49,994 nucleotides of DNA from a virus. The stretch lies in the IMG/VR virus record IMGVR_UViG_3300021478_000039, positions 1 through 49,994 of that record. One strand, given 5' to 3'. The notes beneath the pieces were generated by a model. The model worked only from the letters and a program-made list of their open reading frames with translations, was not told the origin of the DNA and did no database searches. Position numbers and translations under genes: made by a program. Below, one piece after another: positions 24,694 through 33,328 of the stretch (position 1 is its first letter; every line of letters starts with the position of its first letter).

Positions 24694-25752
24694 TTACTGC
24701 CACATCTTTCCTTGTGGATCTTTATACACTGGTTTACCACCAGATGTACCAACCACTGTACTACCCGGTGGAACTCCCGGTGGAAGTTGTGGACTGGCCT
24801 GCGGAGCTGGTTTAGCTATTGGAGCTTGTCCTGGAGTTGGGAAGTTAGCTACAGGATTAGCCCCCGGTTGAGGAATGGTATTAACCACACCCGGTAACAG
24901 AGAACTAGTTGTATTAGCTTGTTGAAAGGCTTGGAATAGACCTTTATTATTAGCCAATGATGTAGCAATCTGATTAGCTTGATCCAGTGCTTCTTTAGCT
25001 TCAGGAGTTGGGTTAGCTTGATACTCTTGAGTACGTTTAGCAACCAATTGATCTGGACTAACAACCTTATTGTCAAACATAACTTGTTTGAGTTTAAGAG
25101 CATTAGCAGCAATAGATTCTTTGGAAGTATTATTCATACCAGCAACAGTAATCGAAGTATCTGCTTTAGTAGTAGCAACATTCTCAGCAGAAGCAGCTTT
25201 AATACCAGCCACATTAGAAGTACCTGCATTTTTAGTTTGTTGCAGAGCTTGTTGTTGAATATAAGCTTGTGTACTTTGCTGAATCTTAGTACCCATATCA
25301 GATAATGCTTGAGGCATATCATTTGGATCTTTAGATAACAATCCTTGCATTATAGGATGATCTTCCGGGATACCAATCTTTGCTCCAAAGTTTGTTAATG
25401 CTTGGGCACGGGCTGGAGGAGGTACTTGATTAAGAACAGCACCAAACTGACTAGTAAGCGATCCAAAATTCTGCAACTGGGTAAGTTTGTCAGTAGTTTG
25501 TTTAGTATTTAGATCTGTACTTTGTTGGGCAATCTTCTGAGGCATATTAGCTTGAGCTAATTGACCAGCAGCAGCCTGTTGTTGAGACTGTCCTTGAATG
25601 CCAGGAAGCTGGGCCTGCATTTGCTGACTTTTTAGCAAAGACTGTAGTTGCTCTTGTTGCTGGGCTTGTCCTTGTTGGAAGGCGTCATATTGACCACCAC
25701 CCATAATATCATTGAGAGCCATAGGATTCCTTAAAAGAGACTGCCAAGCCAA
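24694..25752 (-). CDS. Internal virion protein-like, Gln-rich
   Basis: 352 residues. Gln-rich helical N-terminal 120 residues (QQGQAQQQEQLQSLLKSQQ), an Ala/Thr-rich middle, and a Pro-rich C-terminal linker ending KPVYKDPQGKMWQ. It lies between two other presumed internal virion genes and overlaps the upstream one by 22 bp. Low-complexity, ejection-protein-like. No family recognised. Confidence 0.65.
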   Translation of the reverse strand: MAWQSLLRNPMALNDIMGGGQYDAFQQGQAQQQEQLQSLLKSQQMQAQLPGIQGQSQQQAAAGQLAQANMPQKIAQQSTDLNTKQTTDKLTQLQNFGSLTSQFGAVLNQVPPPARAQALTNFGAKIGIPEDHPIMQGLLSKDPNDMPQALSDMGTKIQQSTQAYIQQQALQQTKNAGTSNVAGIKAASAENVATTKADTSITVAGMNNTSKESIAANALKLKQVMFDNKVVSPDQLVAKRTQEYQANPTPEAKEALDQANQIATSLANNKGLFQAFQQANTTSSLLPGVVNTIPQPGANPVANFPTPGQAPIAKPAPQASPQLPPGVPPGSTVVGTSGGKPVYKDPQGKMWQ

Positions 25753-27233
25753 TCACCAGCACTAGAAGCAGCATTACCAACAGCACTAGCAACTCCAGGT
25801 ACTGCACTAGCCGCTGTAGTTCCAGCCCCAAAGAGTTTACTTAAGCTAGTAAGGCCACCATACTTATTAGTATTATAGGTAGAGTTTAAACCTTGATAAG
25901 CAGGGCTCATCATAGCATTAGCATTACCTTGTGCAAGGGCTTGTTGTAGATCTACCGCCCGTTGTCCATATTGGCTGTTGCGCCCAGCTGCTGCATCTCT
26001 AGCAGCCAGTTGCCGCTGAAGACCCTGAGAATATGCGCCATTTTGACTAAAATTATTAGTAATGGAATTCATCATATTCTGAGCATTTTTAGCTTTTTGA
26101 TTAGCAGCATACAAATCGTAGAGAGAACTAGCCCCCCGATATGTTTGGCCGATCGGGCCATTATATAGACTCTTGGCTTGGTTAAAAAGACCAGTTAATC
26201 CTGATTGAGAAGCAGCTGTACCTGAATCGATAGCACCATTAACATCAACACCATTAAATCCAGAACCTAGAGTATTGCCTAAACCACCTCCAGCACCACT
26301 GCCAATACCACCAGAAAATGTACCAGAAGGTACACCACCAGCAGATGGAGATAGGGAACCAAAAGCACCCATATCCCCGCCTCCTGCAAAAGTAGCATTG
26401 TCAATACCAAGTCCATTAAATCCAGAACCTAAACTTCCAAAATTTCCAGATCCAGCAGAACCAAACTCAGTCCCACTTCCGGCTGTAAAATCAGTCCCAG
26501 TACTAGTACCGCCACCAGCTCCACCAAATCCGCCAGCTGCGCCGCCTCCTACACCGGCTCCCGTGAAGCCAACTCCATTCATACCATTGATACCAGCACC
26601 AGAAAAACCGGCACCAGACATGCCGTCAATACCAGCTCCGGCAAAACCAGCCTCTCCAGCACCAGCACCACCTGCTTCACCGGCCCCTGCCCCGGCTCCA
26701 GCAGCTGCCCCACCAAATGCCCCCGCAAGAGCACCGCCTCCTAGCACAAAGGCAGCTAATGGTAAGACATCATGTAGCATGGTCTGACCAAAGCTCATAT
26801 TCCTTTCGGTAGAGAGCTGGTTATTCTCAGTAACATTACCGGATGGACCAAAGCCCATCGCATGATAAATAGCTCCTGCAGTCGTATCTGGAGAACTCCA
26901 TACGTTACCTCCACGAAGTGCCCCCATTGGATCATTGGTATTCGGATTAACCCAGCCAACCCCTGGAATATTTACCAGATCTCCAGGCATATTATTAGTA
27001 GTAGAATTTGGGTTATGGTATACACTAGGACCACTAGTAGGATCACCATTAAAATTAGTACCCGGACTCCAATTAGACGGATCTTTATATGCTGCTAAAT
27101 TGGCCTGAAATGTTGGGTCAGCCATCAGACCTTTCATATAAGTATCACCAAGACTACCAGCAGCATAGCTTGGCATACCCCCCGGAGTTGGATTATTAGC
27201 CTGACCTTGGCTTATAAGCTCTTGCAGAGTCAT
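25731..27233 (-). CDS. Internal virion protein-like, Gly/Ala-rich
   Basis: 500 residues. The N-terminus is Pro/Gly/Asn-rich. A short hydrophobic helix (VLPLAAFVLGGGALAGAF) precedes about 180 residues of Gly/Ala/Ser repeats (GAGIDGMSGAGFSGAGINGM), then a helical Gln/Asn C-terminal part (DAAAGRNSQYGQRAVDLQQAL). It resembles phage ejection proteins in size, composition and order. The Gly-rich part may be a flexible or membrane-associating segment. Confidence 0.65.
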   Translation of the reverse strand: MTLQELISQGQANNPTPGGMPSYAAGSLGDTYMKGLMADPTFQANLAAYKDPSNWSPGTNFNGDPTSGPSVYHNPNSTTNNMPGDLVNIPGVGWVNPNTNDPMGALRGGNVWSSPDTTAGAIYHAMGFGPSGNVTENNQLSTERNMSFGQTMLHDVLPLAAFVLGGGALAGAFGGAAAGAGAGAGEAGGAGAGEAGFAGAGIDGMSGAGFSGAGINGMNGVGFTGAGVGGGAAGGFGGAGGGTSTGTDFTAGSGTEFGSAGSGNFGSLGSGFNGLGIDNATFAGGGDMGAFGSLSPSAGGVPSGTFSGGIGSGAGGGLGNTLGSGFNGVDVNGAIDSGTAASQSGLTGLFNQAKSLYNGPIGQTYRGASSLYDLYAANQKAKNAQNMMNSITNNFSQNGAYSQGLQRQLAARDAAAGRNSQYGQRAVDLQQALAQGNANAMMSPAYQGLNSTYNTNKYGGLTSLSKLFGAGTTAASAVPGVASAVGNAASSAGDWLGSLF

Positions 27234-27308
27234 TTAGAATACTCCATATTAAATTTATTAATAAACATTATTAACCTTATCTTCAATAATAGATAATCTA
27301 ATTATGGA

Positions 27309-28340
27309 TTATCCGACCTTAGTAATTGTTATGTGCCCAGTTTGAGTAGATCCAGAGGATTGTTTGACTTGGATTGCTAAACCAGATAAAGTAATTGGAT
27401 AGTCAGTACCAAAACTAGATAGCATAATCTTCGATGTAGCCCCATCCGTAGCTATTACAGCAAATGAAGAGTATCCTGATACATTCGAGACATTCCCAAT
27501 ATTAGCAGATACCAAATACATAGATACAGATGTATTTGGCAACGTATATATTGTGGTTGTAGTACCAGAAGTAAGAGATACTGATGCTGTTGCTGTAGCA
27601 AAACTACCCCCAGTTACTACTCCTGTAATAGTTGCTGATGCTGCTGATAATAGGCCCGGGACTACAGCTGAAGTAGATGTAAGAGTCAATGAATTCGTAA
27701 GAGTATCTGATGCCCTAGTATTAAATACCATCGAGGCACCAATATCATTTACATCTATTGGTTGAGCTACAATTGTTCCCAGAGTCTTATTTGTACCTAT
27801 TGTATCTTCACCAGTTAAAGCAATAGTTACAGTTTTGGTAGTGTTACTTGCAGTACTTGTATTAGTTAGAGTAAGCGGAGTATTACCAGTAGAAGCATTA
27901 GAGGATAAGGTAAGACTTGTTCCCGTCGCAGCACCTATAACTGGTGTGACCAAAGTTGGAGAAGTCTGGAGAACTGTTACTCCAGTACCAGTAGTTCCAG
28001 AGGAATTAAATGGAGTATATCCTAGTGCTGTAGTAACATCACCTGAAGTAAGGGTAACAGCTCCTGTACGGGTATTAAATGAATTAACAAAAGTACTACC
28101 TAAAGCTGTCCACTGGGCTAACGTCAGATGATATTGCTCCGTACTATTACCACCCTGTACTGAGGTTAATTCTACGTGGGCTCGATCAGAGAGATCTGAT
28201 AATTTAGATCCAGCTTTATTAATTACAGCCCATGGAATAGAATTAGCCGTATTTAAATAGGAAACAAGGGTTGAGTACCAGTCGGTCCAAATAAATTCAC
28301 CTGGTTGAGCTTGGATTGGTGGTGGTGGTATTACAGCCAT
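27309..28340 (-). CDS. Tail fiber-like structural protein
   Basis: 343 residues. Pro-rich N-terminus (MAVIPPPPIQAQPG), FNTRTGAVTLTSGDVTTALGYTP in the middle (a common fiber hinge motif), then Thr/Ser/Val-rich beta repeats and a compact C-terminal domain. Likely a trimeric fiber or tail-associated protein. Located between internal virion genes and the P22 gp10-like gene. Confidence 0.7.
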   Translation of the reverse strand: MAVIPPPPIQAQPGEFIWTDWYSTLVSYLNTANSIPWAVINKAGSKLSDLSDRAHVELTSVQGGNSTEQYHLTLAQWTALGSTFVNSFNTRTGAVTLTSGDVTTALGYTPFNSSGTTGTGVTVLQTSPTLVTPVIGAATGTSLTLSSNASTGNTPLTLTNTSTASNTTKTVTIALTGEDTIGTNKTLGTIVAQPIDVNDIGASMVFNTRASDTLTNSLTLTSTSAVVPGLLSAASATITGVVTGGSFATATASVSLTSGTTTTIYTLPNTSVSMYLVSANIGNVSNVSGYSSFAVIATDGATSKIMLSSFGTDYPITLSGLAIQVKQSSGSTQTGHITITKVG

Positions 28341-28351
28341 AAAATCTCCAA

Positions 28352-29809
28352 TTAATAATTTCCGATATTAACCATAAGTTCGAGGGCTTCTAATCGAGAT
28401 GGGTAAGGTTGATTATAAGTAATCAAGAATGCCCTTCGGCGGAATATTCCTAATTGAGATATAGCAGCCATATAAGGATTCATCTGTAATGTCACAGGAG
28501 TACTAAAAGTATTGTAATCATCGTCAGACCATGAAATATTATATGGTGTATTCGTAATACCATTGGGGCAATCTCCAACCAAGAGTAAACGATTACATGA
28601 TTTTCTCCTACTAGTATCAGCATCAAACTTTTTAGTCAAAGCTGTACATACGATAGGAATAGTTCCAGTTGGACTATAATCAGTATATGTAGTTTCGTTT
28701 AAAAGCATACTGGTTCCATCCACATTATGGACTAGTAACGGATAGCCACTAGGATGATCTCCAGAATAATTAGAAGAGAATGCTGTACCATCTGCTATGT
28801 AAGACCACTCGTGCCACATACCGCTATCAAAATCATAAACCCAAGTTCTTCCAGTAGGAAGATTGAGAATATACCATTTATGTCCCATAGATCGAACTAC
28901 AAGTCCATAACAATTTACTATGTTTGTACCTAAGATATCGAGACTTTGGGATACAGCTGAATTTCCAATATCGTCAGCTTTAAACCCACTGATACTATAG
29001 ACTGTACGGCCACCATTATTATTTTCTCCAATCAGAAGAACCTGGATATCCGTCTGGACTACACTTTCGGGCGCGGGGCAGCCAAATTGTTGAACTGCTG
29101 CTGCATTAAGAGCTAAAGGACTGCCCGTAGCAATCCCTGCATCAGAGAAATACTCAATGGCCTGTGTCCCAATCGCATAGAGATAATTTTGATTTTTAGT
29201 CAAATTTACAACTGTTTGAGGATACATTTCAGCTGTAATAAATTGTGCCGCTGACCAAGTTAAAGGATCTGTTACATTACAATTAAAAATATCAGCAGTT
29301 GCTGCTTTAGCTACAAAAACATATCCGTCTAAAGATACTGGATGAGGAACATGGGGTGTAGGAAAATTTACATCTGTGATCTTAGTAATTGTATTATCAG
29401 TTTTAACAACCCAACCACTTATACCATCACAAATAATAAGAGCACTATAAGTACCCTCATACAAGCTAAATCCAACAGTACCAGTACTAGTTGATAAAGT
29501 TTGTACAAATACACCATCTCTAAAGAGGTTCGCACCACACGCGCGCCACACTGAGTTATTAAAATAAATAGTACCTCGACCGGCAAAACCAACAGCTGGA
29601 AGATTCACAGATGTACCCGGACGTTTACGTAGGTAGTAAGTTCGAGGTTCTCCAAAAAGAGGGGGCTTGGTTTTAGTAAGAACCAATTCTGGAAAGAAAT
29701 TTACAAATCTCTGATCTTTAGTAGAAGTACCATCTCGTTGCTGAGGACTTCCTACTAAAAGTACCCGCTGCTGTTTATAGGATGATTCTTGTAGATTAGT
29801 AGCTGCCAT
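28352..29809 (-). CDS. P22 gp10-like tail hub / DNA stabilisation protein
   Basis: 485 residues, beta-rich, with repeated propeller-like strands and Trp/Tyr/Gly turns (GTIYFNNSVWRACG, YVFVAKAATADIFNC, GHKWYILNLPTGRTWVYD). Early features QRFVNFFPE and KRPGT fit the phage stabilisation protein family. It closes the portal channel after packaging. It follows the gp4-like gene, the expected order in P22-type tails. Confidence 0.78.
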   Translation of the reverse strand: MAATNLQESSYKQQRVLLVGSPQQRDGTSTKDQRFVNFFPELVLTKTKPPLFGEPRTYYLRKRPGTSVNLPAVGFAGRGTIYFNNSVWRACGANLFRDGVFVQTLSTSTGTVGFSLYEGTYSALIICDGISGWVVKTDNTITKITDVNFPTPHVPHPVSLDGYVFVAKAATADIFNCNVTDPLTWSAAQFITAEMYPQTVVNLTKNQNYLYAIGTQAIEYFSDAGIATGSPLALNAAAVQQFGCPAPESVVQTDIQVLLIGENNNGGRTVYSISGFKADDIGNSAVSQSLDILGTNIVNCYGLVVRSMGHKWYILNLPTGRTWVYDFDSGMWHEWSYIADGTAFSSNYSGDHPSGYPLLVHNVDGTSMLLNETTYTDYSPTGTIPIVCTALTKKFDADTSRRKSCNRLLLVGDCPNGITNTPYNISWSDDDYNTFSTPVTLQMNPYMAAISQLGIFRRRAFLITYNQPYPSRLEALELMVNIGNY

Positions 29810-29820
29810 GAAATATCCTA

Positions 29821-30543
29821 TTAATTATTTTGCCAATATGACCAATCTGGTTGAAAATGAATACTACCTTCCTCAAGACCAAACGATAAAGCATCTGCTA
29901 ACATTTCTTTAGCTTCTTGTTTTAGAATAGCCCTATCTTGTAAAGGTATTCCATATTCAGGGGCCAACCGCGTGGCAAGTCCATAAATGATTGCCTCAGT
30001 CCAATAGGAAGGAAAGTCAATACTATCACTAGGATTAATCATATCGTCAAAAGGACGCTGATAAGTAATAGTTATATTCTGTAGAGATTGAGTTGTTGAA
30101 TCTGGGATTGGCCAGATATGGACATTACCAGTTGTACGCAAAGGTTCATACCAGAGATTAATTGGAACACCAGTAGTTTGAGTAGATGTTAGTAAATTAA
30201 AATCATAATGGGTATAAATATTCATTAGAATAGTTACACCCGTAGAAATAAAATTGCGCCGTGCTTGAATCACTTTTAATGGCATTGGAGTATTAATAGT
30301 CTGCCCAATACCAATTGTATAAGTATTTGTATTAGTTAAAGGGAATGTAATTTCAGTAATTGCCCAGAGAGGCATTCCATAAGTTTGGAATGTCTTTATC
30401 ATGGCATTAAGAGCTTGCATTGCACTTGCAGTATCAGATGTATTTACTGTAGTGCCCTGAACTAGATAAGCTATCTTTCTAAGGGCAGCAGCAATAATAT
30501 CGGTACTAAACAATTCCCATGTTGTTGACCCTGAGATAGCCAT
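29821..30543 (-). CDS. Head-to-tail connector, P22 gp4-like
   Basis: 240 residues. AAALRKIAYLVQG, SAMQALNAMIKTFQTYGMPLW and a C-terminal SYWTEAIIYGLATRLAPEYG are typical of the tail accessory factor that binds the portal ring in P22-like tails. It immediately precedes the gp10-like gene in transcription order. Confidence 0.78.
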   Translation of the reverse strand: MAISGSTTWELFSTDIIAAALRKIAYLVQGTTVNTSDTASAMQALNAMIKTFQTYGMPLWAITEITFPLTNTNTYTIGIGQTINTPMPLKVIQARRNFISTGVTILMNIYTHYDFNLLTSTQTTGVPINLWYEPLRTTGNVHIWPIPDSTTQSLQNITITYQRPFDDMINPSDSIDFPSYWTEAIIYGLATRLAPEYGIPLQDRAILKQEAKEMLADALSFGLEEGSIHFQPDWSYWQNN

Positions 30544-30776
30544 TATTCTTCCTTAATAGGGGTTTCTTTACCCATACCCAAAGCAGCAGCTGCCCCTGCC
30601 CATGCTGCACCTAAGCCTAAACCAAATGTTTGCATATTGAATGCTACATGATTTCCGATGGTATCCCATCCCTGATAGAATAAGGATGCAACAGTACCAC
30701 CAAATACTAGATATTTCATCAGAGAATGGGTTTTGTTATCACTCTCTGTGAAGAGTTGATTAAGCCAATTAATCAT
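30543..30776 (-). CDS. Small membrane protein, holin candidate
   Basis: 77 residues. A polar N-terminus, then two hydrophobic segments (LMKYLVFGGTVASLFYQGW and TFGLGLGAAWAGAAAALG) and a charged end (GKETPIKEE). Two-span architecture fits a class II holin, but similar phage proteins have unproven roles. Its stop overlaps the gp4-like start by one base. Confidence 0.65.
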   Translation of the reverse strand: MINWLNQLFTESDNKTHSLMKYLVFGGTVASLFYQGWDTIGNHVAFNMQTFGLGLGAAWAGAAAALGMGKETPIKEE

Positions 30777-30948
30777 TTGGAACCTCGGGAGTTCTACGAT
30801 TTTTAAAATAATCGTATATACGTATTCCGTACCAGATTATTGATCCGATAGCGGCAAGAGATGACAATATCGAAGGAAGAAAACTTAAAAAACTACCATA
30901 AGCTGCAATACCAGCTAGTATGTCTCCTACTGAAGAAGTATGGTTCAT
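30769..30948 (-). CDS. Small membrane protein, holin candidate
   Basis: 59 residues. One or two hydrophobic segments (ILAGIAAYGSFLSFLPSILSS, AAIGSIIWYGIRIYDYF), then a basic tail (KNRRTPEVPND). The start overlaps the DUF1003 gene stop (ATGA) and the end overlaps the 77-residue protein by 8 bp. These three membrane proteins form one tightly coupled group. Confidence 0.6.
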   Translation of the reverse strand: MNHTSSVGDILAGIAAYGSFLSFLPSILSSLAAIGSIIWYGIRIYDYFKNRRTPEVPND

Positions 30949-31325
30949 TCAGAAACCTTTAGTTTAATAAGTTCTTTTATTTCTTGAAGCATTACATTTG
31001 TTTCATTTGCTAAATCTGCCATATATATTTCCTCTTCTTCAGCGTGGATTTTATCTCGGGCTGTTTGTCTTGTTTGGGCTAATAGAATTAAAGGTGCCGC
31101 GTATCCACTCTGGATCGTGTATATGAAATTTAGAAACATAAATGGCAGGGGGTCCCAATGTTTACAGAGGGCTATGCTATTTAAGATAATCCATATAACA
31201 GTAAATAATGTTTGTCCTAATAGAAAAGAAGGGGTGCCAAAAAAAATAGCAAAACTTTCAGCAACCTGCCCAAACTTATCATCATCGCCTAAATGTTTAT
31301 TTTCTTTTGGCAACCTAATTTTCAT
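30945..31325 (-). CDS. DUF1003-type membrane protein
   Basis: 126 residues from ATG 31325, preceded by AAGGA. FGQVAESFAIFFGTPSFLLGQ, TVIWIILNSI and FDPxPF-like WDPLPFMFLNF match DUF1003 inner-membrane proteins with two spans. A cytoplasmic charged helix follows (QTRQTARDKIHAEEEE). Role unknown. It may influence membrane state during infection or lysis, by context. Confidence 0.75.
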   Translation of the reverse strand: MKIRLPKENKHLGDDDKFGQVAESFAIFFGTPSFLLGQTLFTVIWIILNSIALCKHWDPLPFMFLNFIYTIQSGYAAPLILLAQTRQTARDKIHAEEEEIYMADLANETNVMLQEIKELIKLKVSE

Positions 31326-31326
31326 G

Positions 31327-31554
31327 TTAATCCTTAGAGACGCCTTTTGATCCAACATTTGGATCGTAAGCTTTCTGGCAATGATCCTTTTGGATTTTAG
31401 AGAGGAATTTACACAAGATACAACCCCACATCTTCCCCTCTTGCATGGCCTTATCAGCTCGACTAGATATTGTTTCTTTTGGATCTCCACAAAAAACAGC
31501 ATTCACAAGTTGATCCAAAGCTATCAATATGTTCACAATATATTGTCTAATCAT
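31327..31554 (-). CDS. Conserved small phage protein with CxxC
   Basis: 75 residues. IALDQLVNAVFCGDPKETISSRA, then WGCILCKFLSKIQKDHC, resembles a widespread small phage protein found beside lysis and tail genes. The CxxC-plus-Cys-His arrangement may bind metal. Function unknown. Confidence 0.7.
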   Translation of the reverse strand: MIRQYIVNILIALDQLVNAVFCGDPKETISSRADKAMQEGKMWGCILCKFLSKIQKDHCQKAYDPNVGSKGVSKD

Positions 31555-31556
31555 AT

Positions 31557-32996
31557 TTAGGTTCTATTAAATTCAATAAAATAATCAATATTTACTGGAT
31601 TAGCAGCAGCAATAGTAAAGGTACAGCCACTTGTTATACTACCTCTAGATACAATAGGAATGCCTCCAGATAATACCCCAAACGAGGATGCTGTAATTGT
31701 CCATCCAGTTGGCGGCCCAAAGGTAATCTCAAACTGGCCGGCAGCCGAGGGAGTAAAAACACAACGTCCGGCTAATGTACATCTACGAGTAAACGGAGAA
31801 TATGGTCCAGTAACAGAAAATGTATTTGAAGTAAGAACACCAGCACCTCCTGCAGTTTGTGTAATTCCAATAGCCGGAGTTTCAACAATATCTAATAGAT
31901 CAATCTTAACATTACCATTAATAGTACCAGTATTAGTCCAAGTTTGAGGGCTAACTTCAAAAACATTCATCCAGATATTTGCAGTAGAACTAGTTGCAAA
32001 ATCTATAGTTGTAGCCCCAGTTAGACTTGTACCATTAACTATCGTATGGTGTGGGGTATTACCACTTGGAGCATAAGATAAATGCGCCAGATTCGCCTCA
32101 AGAGCACCCCCAGTTATAACGGTACTAACTCCCATGTAAATAGCGGTTGCGGTTGAATTTGCTTCAATCCAGGGAGAATCAATAGTAGTGGCATATGTTA
32201 AATTTGCATCAATACCAATAGATAACCCGGTATTATTATAAATTACAGGACTATTAATTTTATTAGCGTTAGAATTTCCACTATTTCCAGCACCATTATT
32301 GTTAAAATGAAATGCTTTAGTATATCCAGTTGTTCCTACTAAAGTAGGGTTATTAAATGTATTAAAATAAGAGAGATACGGAGCAGCTGCGCAATCAAAA
32401 ATTGCATAGAACCCAGCAGTACCATTAGATAATCCCTCAATACGATTAAAAGTAGAACCAGTGAATCCTGAAGTAAAAATTGCAGATACTGTACTACTTG
32501 CCCCAGATGCCGGCAGGACACAAAATGGGCCAATTTGCCAGTTGTATGCACGCCCTGCTGTTGCTACTTTTTTAAACAAGGGTTCATTAGCTGCTGCAGC
32601 TTTAAAAATAACCCGGGGAGATCCAATAAATTGTCCTCCTAGAGGATTAGTATCGCTGGGGCTATTTGGAAAATATAAAGTATCTGTAAGATATGTACCA
32701 TCTGGACAAAGAATACCATATCCAGAATTGATCGCTGCCTGCACTGGCACTGTAACATTTATTAAAGCAGTATTAGCTCTAACATCTGCTATTTGTGCTG
32801 GGGTCATAAAATCAAAGACACTTTTTAGATCTCTAAGTGTATCTTGAACATTGCGGGCAACAGCTCCAGTTGCATTATCAATATGCCCTATTAGAGATGA
32901 CCCTGTAGAAAGAGGGGCACCATAAGTAAGGGCGTTTACATCATTAAGCCAATCATGAAGTATAGTTGTACCAGGAACAAAAACGGTAGAGGCCAT
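31557..32996 (-). CDS. Tailspike, possible polysaccharide depolymerase
   Basis: 479 residues. The N-terminal FVPGTTILHDWLNDVNALTYG is the head-binding motif of podoviral spikes. The central 300 residues show beta-helix-like short strands rich in Asn, Gly and Thr (pectate-lyase-like), and a C-terminal beta domain ends in IDYFIEFNRT. It likely binds and may cleave host surface polysaccharide. No catalytic residues can be assigned by eye. Confidence 0.75.
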   Translation of the reverse strand: MASTVFVPGTTILHDWLNDVNALTYGAPLSTGSSLIGHIDNATGAVARNVQDTLRDLKSVFDFMTPAQIADVRANTALINVTVPVQAAINSGYGILCPDGTYLTDTLYFPNSPSDTNPLGGQFIGSPRVIFKAAAANEPLFKKVATAGRAYNWQIGPFCVLPASGASSTVSAIFTSGFTGSTFNRIEGLSNGTAGFYAIFDCAAAPYLSYFNTFNNPTLVGTTGYTKAFHFNNNGAGNSGNSNANKINSPVIYNNTGLSIGIDANLTYATTIDSPWIEANSTATAIYMGVSTVITGGALEANLAHLSYAPSGNTPHHTIVNGTSLTGATTIDFATSSTANIWMNVFEVSPQTWTNTGTINGNVKIDLLDIVETPAIGITQTAGGAGVLTSNTFSVTGPYSPFTRRCTLAGRCVFTPSAAGQFEITFGPPTGWTITASSFGVLSGGIPIVSRGSITSGCTFTIAAANPVNIDYFIEFNRT

Positions 32997-33004
32997 AAAA
33001 ATCC

Positions 33005-33319
33005 TTATTGATAGAACGGGTCTTCGACCAATCCTAGATTAATGTCAGCTCGGGCACAATCTGCTTGACCGAGATCAGCTATTCCTTGACTTTGTATAAG
33101 GTAGCAGACGTAAAGTTCCAGTGTTTCTGGGGGCCTAGAAAAAGGTACTGTAATTTTTTCCTCATGTACTCGTAAGAAGTCTTGTGGGTGGCGTGTTTCC
33201 CAGCAATGAGAACATACCATATATCCAGTCCACTCTTTACGAATTTCTGTAGATTTATATTTTTTCCCACATCTATCACAAATTACATTCCAAGCACCGG
33301 ATTTAAAGTAGTTCTTCAT
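33005..33319 (-). CDS. Conserved zinc-ribbon phage protein
   Basis: 104 residues. CDRCGKKYKSTEIRKEW and VCSHCWETRHPQDF give a CxxC...CxxC ribbon with a conserved RHPQDF. This combination is common in a small protein near phage tail genes. Role unknown. Confidence 0.75.
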   Translation of the reverse strand: MKNYFKSGAWNVICDRCGKKYKSTEIRKEWTGYMVCSHCWETRHPQDFLRVHEEKITVPFSRPPETLELYVCYLIQSQGIADLGQADCARADINLGLVEDPFYQ

Positions 33320-33328
33320 TGGAGGTCC

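Noticed and set aside
26275-26787. Proline-rich plus-strand open frame of 170 codons
   Set aside because: Antisense of the Gly/Ala-rich virion protein; Gly codons read as Pro on the other strand.
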